From Fragilaria crotonensis (taxonomy: Eukaryota; Bacillariophyta; Fragilariophyceae; Fragilariales; Fragilariaceae): a DNA stretch of 64,000 nt. Positions 57,179-64,000 of this stretch are shown in pieces. Each line of letters opens with the position of its first letter. Within the stretch, counting starts at the first letter, position 1. A program made the position numbers and the translations under genes. The stretch lies in assembly GCA_022925895.1 (NCBI GenBank), contig JAKSYS010000092.1:1-64000 (forward strand). Direction: 5' to 3'. Under the pieces are notes generated by a model. It was not told where the DNA came from. It worked only from the letters and a program-made list of their open reading frames with translations, and did no database searches.

Positions 57179-57932
57179 TTTGCTAATATAGTGACGAGCA
57201 TTCAGAGCCAGGAGACGTTTCTAGGAATTTACCAAGGTCTACAGACAGTATTCGACTGTCTTGAGTTTCAGTTTCCTATTTCGCAGCCTGAGCCAAGTAG
57301 GGTCGCCATCGGATCAATTGGAAACGATCTGGACTAGTTGCGTTACTAGAGGTCCGCCTGGCAGCCACCGGAGCATGACGAAAGCGACAACTGTGCCGAG
57401 TGATGAGCAGTCTAGCCATCATAGTTCTAGAAGTGAATGTTTACGAGGCATAATGTTAACATAAGGACATCATGTATCGCACCTATCTGTCACCTATCAT
57501 CGTCCCTTCAGTTAGCTTTTCACGAAGACCACGGGCCTGTGTTCATGGTACAAGTACACGGTGAACAGTGGTGGACCACCCAAATATGAAGCGCAACAGG
57601 TGCAGATTACTCCCAAGCAGTTTGTTATACGACAGAATATACCTGACCTTACGGTGGACGATAGCAGACGGATTACTTAGGAGTAGAACTGGTAGTCTGT
57701 CTGCTTTCTTGACTCGTCAATTCTCACATCTTCCCCACACTCCAGGACTTCACTCTTCATTTGAGGGTTCATCGCAAGTTTGTGTTCATTCATTTCTCTC
57801 TGTGCTGTTGTTCTCTGTTCCTCTTGCAGTTACATAAAACGCATTGCATTATACACACTCAAGTGAACAAGAAGGACGACGATAAATAAGACAGGCATCA
57901 TTTTCAACAACACCAAATAACGAAAACACAGA
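57179..57932. other. Intergenic spacer between POLD3 and CSL4
   Basis: No gene seen. Tandem same-strand genes lie on both sides, so the CSL4 promoter should be in the 3' part. The last 60 bases are A-rich and lead into the ATG. Confidence 0.5.
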
Positions 57933-58517
57933 ATGTCGGCACAACCAAGTCAGTTACGCTTTCCAGTCGGTACAATTGTTGCACCCGGTGATCGATTGGG
58001 AAGTTTAAGAGTCGTGTCACCAGGTGTTGGAACATATGCTCGAGGTGGACACGTGTTTGCATCAAGTGTAGGAACGCTTCAACAAGTTGTTGTAAGAACT
58101 AATGTTGATACAAAAGAGGACAGTGATGGCGATGTCACTCAACAAGTAATGGCAGTTGTCATATCTTCCAAGGCTCCACCAGCAACGAGTCGAGTTCTTA
58201 CAAAGGGTCAACTAGTATTATGCCGAGTTACACGAATCATGTTACAACAAGTTGCTGTGGAAATCATCGCTGCTGCGAATTGTCCGTTATTGAACAATAG
58301 CAACAAACCAGAAGCTACAATTCGACGTGAAGATGTCAGACATGGAACGTCGTCGGCGGAAGAACTTGTACTCGAGTCATGCTTTCGTCCTGGTGATTGG
58401 GTTCTAGGTCGCATTGTATCCCTGGGAGATGCTCGACGTTATTTGATATCGACTGCCGAACTCGAGTTGGGTGTGGTGCGTGCCACGACAGCATTGGGTT
58501 CGACATCCTTTACCGGT

Positions 58518-58552
<35 letters not shown>

Positions 58553-58703
58553 ACAATATTTTATGCAACCGACAAGTTTGAAGGAAATGAAGTGCCCTGT
58601 GACTGGTCGCAGAGAGCCGCGCAAGGTGGCAAAGGCAAGTCACGAAATGCTGAAACAGGTCTTGGTGGGTGCTAGTGGCATTAGCGGCGCAATGATCAAC
58701 TAA
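57933..58703 (+). CDS. CSL4: Exosome complex subunit CSL4
   Basis: Single exon, 256 aa. The N-terminal domain has PGDRLGSLRVVSPGVGTYARGG, typical of CSL4/EXOSC1. A central S1 RNA-binding domain (about residues 85-185) contains KGQLVLCRVTRI and FRPGDWVLGRIVSLGD. The C-terminal zinc-ribbon-like part has MKCPVTGRREPRKVAKA. It forms, with Rrp4 and Rrp40, the RNA-binding cap of the nuclear and cytoplasmic exosome. Between the S1 domain and the ribbon is a run of about 13 glutamines coded by mixed CAG/CAA codons (58,518-58,557), a length-variable insert not found in most homologues. It is convergent with the ABCA gene. Confidence 0.9.
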
Positions 58704-59068
58704 GTTTATTGACTCGACTATTGCAATTCTGAAGTTTTTCATCAGATGTAGCAGAATTACTCATGGCACTGAACTGGGCATCATACAGTATAGATGAAAA
58801 ACTAAAGATATAAACAAGCAAGACACCATCATACCAATAATGGAACGAACAAGGCGCGATTTTGTTTCCGATTGGATTACTAAAATCGCAGCTCTCTCCT
58901 CGTTGGCGAATCAAAAGACCCATGCAAGAAGTTTTTGGATAACCCGGTTGAATTTTTCCATCAGTTCCTGCTAAGCCCTACTATGCAAATGATGCTCCAA
59001 AGTACTACTGAAGCCCACTCGTGAAACAAAACACAACAAAAAACAGTTTTTCGTTTCAGACCATTCCT
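58704..59068. other. Convergent 3' spacer
   Basis: No gene seen between the CSL4 and ABCA 3' ends. Confidence 0.5.
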
Positions 59069-62000
59069 TCAAGAATCAATAGTCCCGATTTTCAATCTCT
59101 CGGCCTCGGCGGCATGCATGTTGAAGACCTGTTCCAACGATGTCTGGGAAACTCCATAGTCTTGAAGCATGAGCGTGTCCTTGTTCGATTCGATCTTGGC
59201 GAAGATTGTCGAGATTCTGACTCCAGATGACCCCACTTCGTAGCGGGCCTTGTCATTCTGGCGCTCACGAAGGATGTACACTTCAAAGTTGTCGCGGAAG
59301 AAATTGTCGAGCTTCTCCATTCGAATCTCGGATACGGCAAAGGAGGCCAACTCCTCCAGTGTACAACCTACGGGAGATGTAGCACTCCTGTATATGACGC
59401 AGCCAGTGGGGTCATTGATATTCAGCATGGAGGAGAGAGAATCATCTTTTGTCAACCCCCTCAACGCCGACATCGCTTCAGGAAGTGAAAGGTGGACATG
59501 CGGTACGATTCCTTCCTCTGTATCGGCAACTTCACCTGCACTCGCACCAACATACTCGGCAAGTTTACTTCTGATCTCCGTATAATCTTCGTCACAAGAG
59601 TCGACCATCTTGGTCTTCATTTCTACCTGATACCCTTGACCAAACCGAGTTTTCAGATGCTGTGCGGATCCGATGCAGCTAAAGCGTCCATTCGTCATCA
59701 CGCCGATCCGAGGACACAATGCTTCGCATTCTTCCATCGAGTGCGTCGTTAGGACAACACTCGTGCGCTCCTCGTCAGGAACGTTTCCTCCAGTTACCAT
59801 CTCAGATATGACAGCCCATAGATCGCGACGGGACACTGGATCCATACCCGTTGATGGTTCGTCCAGGAACACCAGCTGCGGTTGACCAATCGTTGCACAC
59901 GCTACACTGAGCTTTCTCTTCATTCCTCCGCTATACCCGGAACTAACTCTGTCACTGTCGTAGTCGCTTAATCCAACCTCGGCTAGCTTCTGGTTAACGG
60001 CTCCTTGTACAAGCTCTGGTGGTATGCCCTTGATATCAGCGTATAACTGCACGTGTTCGCGTCCAGTCATATTCTGAAAGTGAGCGTCGAACTGGGGGCA
60101 ATACCCAACTCTTCGACGTGTCTTCTCGGGCTCCCGCGTAACGCTAAATCCGGCAAGCGTCGCGTCTCCGCTTGTGGGCGGAAACTCTCCTGTCAAGATA
60201 CCCATTACTGTGGTTTTCCTATGGAGACAGGCGAAAGAAAGGTTAGGTACAGCACAGACACGTTCGCGACATAGACAATGATAATGCACTACATAAAAAC
60301 GTACCCTGCCCCGTTGATGCCAAGCAAACCGAAGCACTGACCGGGCGGGATGCCCAGGGAAAGATTATTCACCGCAACCTTCCCATTGCCATACACTTTC
60401 GTCAATCGATCAATCACTATCAAGTCATTGTTCGCCTCGCCAGCGGCGACTCTCTCATTTTCCGCAACCACGTCTTCATCCAGCACAACTGCAGAAACGA
60501 TTTCTTCACGTCTCGACGTGCTGCGACTGCACATCCAACGGCATGTAACGAGACGGATGCACTTTTGCCAGATTCCCAACGTTCTTGGGTTGGTAGACCA
60601 TTTGTCAATCTGGATTGCAAGGATAATGTACACAAAACACCAAATCGCTTGCATGATGGTCTCGTAAAGGACAGCTCGCGAGTCCCAAACTGTTATTGGC
60701 TCTTGGGCGAGAACTTCAACAGCCTGCATGTTGCTGATCTTCAGGAGCGAGTTACAAAGATTAAACGAGGGGAATATACGGAGAATCCACTCAATTATGA
60801 TGGCAGCGTTGACGAAGCTTGGGTTGTTGTATCCACTTGGATCCCCCATATAACGCAGAATGAGCGTTACCAGGGGACCAGCTAGCCCGATCAAGAAGCC
60901 AAAGATGATCACAAAAAGGTTGCACATTGATGGCGAGGTGAAGGCGAAACTCACACAGTACGTGAAACCAGCAGCCGCTGGACCGAACAGGATCAATGTA
61001 ATGATTGTTCCGCCCACCGCGCCGCGTTCGGTGGTTGTATAGGCGTCGGCGTCGAACGCAAACATCAAGATAACCGTGATCCATAGCGGAAGTTGATAGT
61101 TCATAATGTCCCACATGTACGATGATAGCCAGTAGGCTTCAGGTTGGACACCAGCAACCGTTTGCAAGTGCTTGGCTTTTGAAGATCTTTCGGTCACAAT
61201 AAATGTCGCAAACGTTCCGGCGATGAAAGGAAAGGACAAGACCACCAAGAACCAAACATTGGACGCGTTCACGCCCTTGCCGAAGGCGACTTCCGCTTCC
61301 GTTAAAGGGAGGGGGTGAACAGTCGCCGAGATCATCAGTTCATCATTGTTCGTAGCCTCTCTCATAAGAGCCTCGTCAGCGAGAGCTTGGTAGATCAAGG
61401 ACGCATGCAAGGCGGTATAGTTGTAGTTCACAACATAACCAACTCCACCGTATGTCTCGCAATACGAAGCGTTGAAATACGGTTGCGGATACTGTGCGAC
61501 GTAAGCGGTGCACTTGCCAACCACAAGTGTCGAGTAATTCTGGCCCACGGTCCGGCTCACGCGGTCGTGGGTGAAGTGAAGAGCACCAAACTGAGTCCCA
61601 GCGAACACCTTGCTCGATTGGAAGATGTTCTTGGAACTCGAGAAAACATCAGTGTTGTTCTGTGGCACCCCACCGGCTCCGGCCTCGGTGATGCGATCGA
61701 TAATGTTGGTGGATTCACTGATCGAGCAGGATGATTCGATGTCGCCATTGAGACCAACACCGCAGTAAGTGTACAAATTGCTTTGGTTGGTATTGCCCAT
61801 CATGATTGCAATGGGGAGAGTTCCGTTAAACTGTACCATGCAAACTCCTGGTTGGCAAGTAAAACTAGTCCCAGGTTCGTTGAATGGAATTGGATTTCGA
61901 GGTTGGCTGGTGATGGATGGGTTGTATGAGTCGATGGATAGTTCAAGCGCGTCCAAGTTTTGATATTCAGCAGCAAATTTGTACAGCAGAAACCCAATCA

Positions 62001-64000
62001 AGACAAGAATTGATGGCAGTATGGTTGAGCATACCCACGCCTTCTTATCCCTCTTGAAATTTAAGGCACGTTTACGAAAGAGCGATCGAATATGCCGCAC
62101 AAACATTCCTCTGCTGTCCAAATTCAATTTCGAACGATAACTTTTCGCTCTCTCCTCCAAAAAAGAAGGTTGTACAGATCTTGACGACTTTAAGTCAACC
62201 TTCTCGCCGGTTTCGCCACGCGCAACCAACAAGAATACTTCATCTAGGGTCGTGATGCTGACTCCATACGTAACAATGTTATCCTTGTCCATCTCACGGT
62301 CGAGGTCCTCGAACATAGGGGGAAAGCTGGCAGCTGCCCCAAGAGGAAGTCGAAACGATAACTCCGTCCCAACGTTATGCAAGACTGCGGACTCAGGAAC
62401 TGCATCCCGAACAATCTTCTCCAAAATCAGCTCAATGTCGCTTGGAGGCTCCCAATTGTCGACGTCGCAGTTAAATTCGATGTCCGATTCAGTGGCTTTT
62501 TGAAAGGTTCTCGTAGCTGGTGCCTTCTTCACAACGGTGAGCTGATACCCAACTCCGTAATGCTTTTTCAGGAACAAAGAACTTCCGGCACACCGAAGTT
62601 GGCCGTCTGCCATGATTACGATACGGTCACCTAAGATATCAGCCTCTGTTAGAAAGGAGATATGCAACGTGAGAAATGGTCAAAAGCGTACGAGTTCCAC
62701 GAAAGTCTGAACAATGGGAATTTCTCACCATCCATTTGATGCGTAGTGAGCACAATGCAACGATCCTGTCGATACTGACGAATCACATCCCACGTAAAGC
62801 GACGGCTGAACGGATCCATTCCCGACGTCGGTTCGTCAAGAAGAACTGTCTTGCTCTCTCCACAAAATGCAATAGCAAGGCTCAGCTTCCTCTTCATTCC
62901 GCCGCTTAGGTTCTTCGACAGCGTGTTTCGTTTTTCAAGAAGGGCGACATCCTCAATCGACTTGTGGACTTTCGCATCAGCGTCGGCCTTCGGGTACTTG
63001 GCATACAAACCTTTAATGCGTGAAAATAACTCAATGTGCTCCTTAACCGTCAATTGAGAAAACAAGCAGTCCTAATATGTATTCACGAAGAATGTGAGTG
63101 ATCGAGCCACCAGAGATTACTGATCACACGCGAATCAGCAGAGTTCGACACTCACATGTTGGAGGCAAAGGCCAATCTCCTGACGAATTTTGGGCATTTC
63201 AGATCTAACATCCCGCCCCCCAACGATAGCGTACCCATCAGTTGCTGCGACCATACCGGTTAGCATTCCTATCGTAACCGTCTTTCCAGCGCCGTTGTGC
63301 CCTGCAAATAAGTTGTGAGAAATTCGACATACAAAAAACGAGTGATAACAAACGATGCAAACCGACCCGTATTTCAAACGTACCCAACAAAGCTGTGACT
63401 TGGTTGTCATACATGGTGAGATTGAGGTTATCGACAGCTGTCTTCTCACCGAACTGTTTGCGGAGTCCGCGGATGGCGATCCCTTTACCTTCCTTGATTG
63501 AGGCATGAATAGCATCACCAACTTCTTCAACCGGAACACCGAATGCAGTGGGATTAAGGTCGTCCAAGATTTCGCTCGCACCACTTCCTCCGGCAAACCA
63601 GTACGATTTGCTGCATAGAAAGAACCAGGGCATGGCTATCCCATGCATGGGGCGCATCACCCGATTGAAGTAGAAGGTGAAAAATCCCCAAAGTAGACTT
63701 GAGATAGCGAGAGAGACTAGTGACGACCTGAATGTGTAACCCGACGGACTGTCCGTTGATGAAATGGTGCTCTGAACTGCACCAACTCCAGCATCTTCTA
63801 ACCTGCCAAGCTCTTGCATTCCGTATGAGATTGCCGCGACGGGATGTAGCGAAATAAGAGCAATGACACCAGAAGATCCGGTCTCAAAGTTAGCAATCAG
63901 TGTGAGAAAATAGCCGGCGAAGAATGCCAGTAACCCTATCAAAGTCGCTGTGGTTGCCTTCGAAAACAACGACGCGACGGCGAAGGAAAAGGTGATAATG
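59069..64000 (-). CDS. ABC transporter, subfamily A (5' end beyond window)
   Basis: C-terminal three quarters or so of an ABCA-type full transporter, in five exons here: beyond 64,000 to 63,384, 63,301-63,156, 63,071-62,729, 62,645-60,305 and 60,218-59,069. In order: the last membrane segments of TMD1, NBD1 (Walker A GHNGAGKT at the 63.3-kb exon junction, signature LSGGMKRKL, Walker B VLLDEPTSGMD, H-loop LTTHQMDE), a long extracellular loop with N-glycosylation-type sites and cysteines, the TMD2 helices (about 61,300-60,600), then NBD2 (Walker A GINGAGKT across the last intron, signature YSGGMKRKLS, Walker B LVFLDEPSTGMD, H-loop LTTHSMEE). Both sites look catalytically complete. ABCA members move lipids across membranes; the substrate here is unknown. 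Confidence 0.9.
60219..60304 (-). other. ABCA intron within Walker A of NBD2
   Basis: 86 bases, donor GTACGT, acceptor CCATAG, phase 2. It splits the GAG-KTT codons of the second P-loop. Confidence 0.85.
62646..62728 (-). other. ABCA intron after the H-loop of NBD1
   Basis: 83 bases, donor GTGAGA, acceptor TAACAG, phase 1. It joins THQMD to EADILGDRIVIMADG. Confidence 0.85.
63072..63155 (-). other. ABCA intron in NBD1
   Basis: 84 bases, donor GTGAGT, acceptor ATTAG, phase 0. It joins IGLCLQH to DCLFSQLTVKEH. Confidence 0.85.
63302..63383 (-). other. ABCA intron within Walker A of NBD1
   Basis: 82 bases, donor GTACGT, acceptor TTGCAG, phase 1. It splits the first P-loop (ALLG-HNGAGKT), at nearly the place where the last intron splits the second one. 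Confidence 0.85.

Noticed and set aside
1-64000. CRISPR arrays, rRNA operons, plasmid or phage origins
   Set aside because: No regularly spaced repeats, rRNA signatures or prokaryotic operon structure were seen. The gene content is eukaryotic.

Overview
The window looks like nuclear DNA of a diatom, most likely a pennate one. This is inferred from several features: short GT-AG introns (about 70-165 bases), Copia-type LTR elements, a gene set of eukaryotic replication and Golgi enzymes, diatom-style mobile-element proteins, and short intergenic spacers unusually rich in GTAC. No rRNA, tRNA or CRISPR was recognised.

Left third (1-28,750). A degraded Copia element enters from the left edge (to about 3,090). 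It is followed by four tandem, same-strand copies of one gene family: large STAND/AAA_16 ATPases with a C-terminal TPR-like region, about 1,070-1,085 aa. All four carry one phase-0 intron of 74-77 bases at the same place. Copy 1 (3,266-6,607) is a pseudogene; copies 2 (15,440-18,771), 3 (20,271-23,599) and 4 (25,457-28,747) are open. Between copies 1 and 2 lie a TrmK-like tRNA methyltransferase gene, an RNase H-like retroelement scrap, and a very young 5.7-kb Copia insertion on the minus strand. That insertion has two identical 328-bp LTRs and a 5-bp target duplication.

Middle (29,350-43,050). Here are a one-exon fusion of a TrhO/TSTD2-type rhodanese with an RluA-type pseudouridine synthase, and, convergent to it, the catalytic subunit of DNA polymerase alpha. 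Next comes an FkbM/METTL24-like methyltransferase pseudogene split by a 5'-truncated non-LTR insertion with a 17-base target duplication. After it are a Crypton-like relic and an ankyrin-repeat protein kinase.

Right third (43,780-64,000). A group of secretory-pathway genes comprises a type II membrane glycosyltransferase-like protein, a GT23-like fucosyltransferase, a sulfotransferase, a tepsin-like AP-4 accessory protein and a GT8-like glycosyltransferase. They are followed by POLD3 (DNA polymerase delta subunit with a C-terminal PIP box), the exosome subunit CSL4, and the 3' part of an ABCA transporter that runs off the right edge.

Functionally the window mixes housekeeping information genes (POLA1, POLD3, CSL4, TrmK-like, the TrhO-RluA fusion) with Golgi glycan decoration and sorting genes, and an accessory zone of duplicating ATPases and transposons. 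Several conserved genes (POLA1, tepsin-like, sulfotransferase) show single-base frame discontinuities, two of them in homopolymer runs. These may be assembly errors rather than real lesions.
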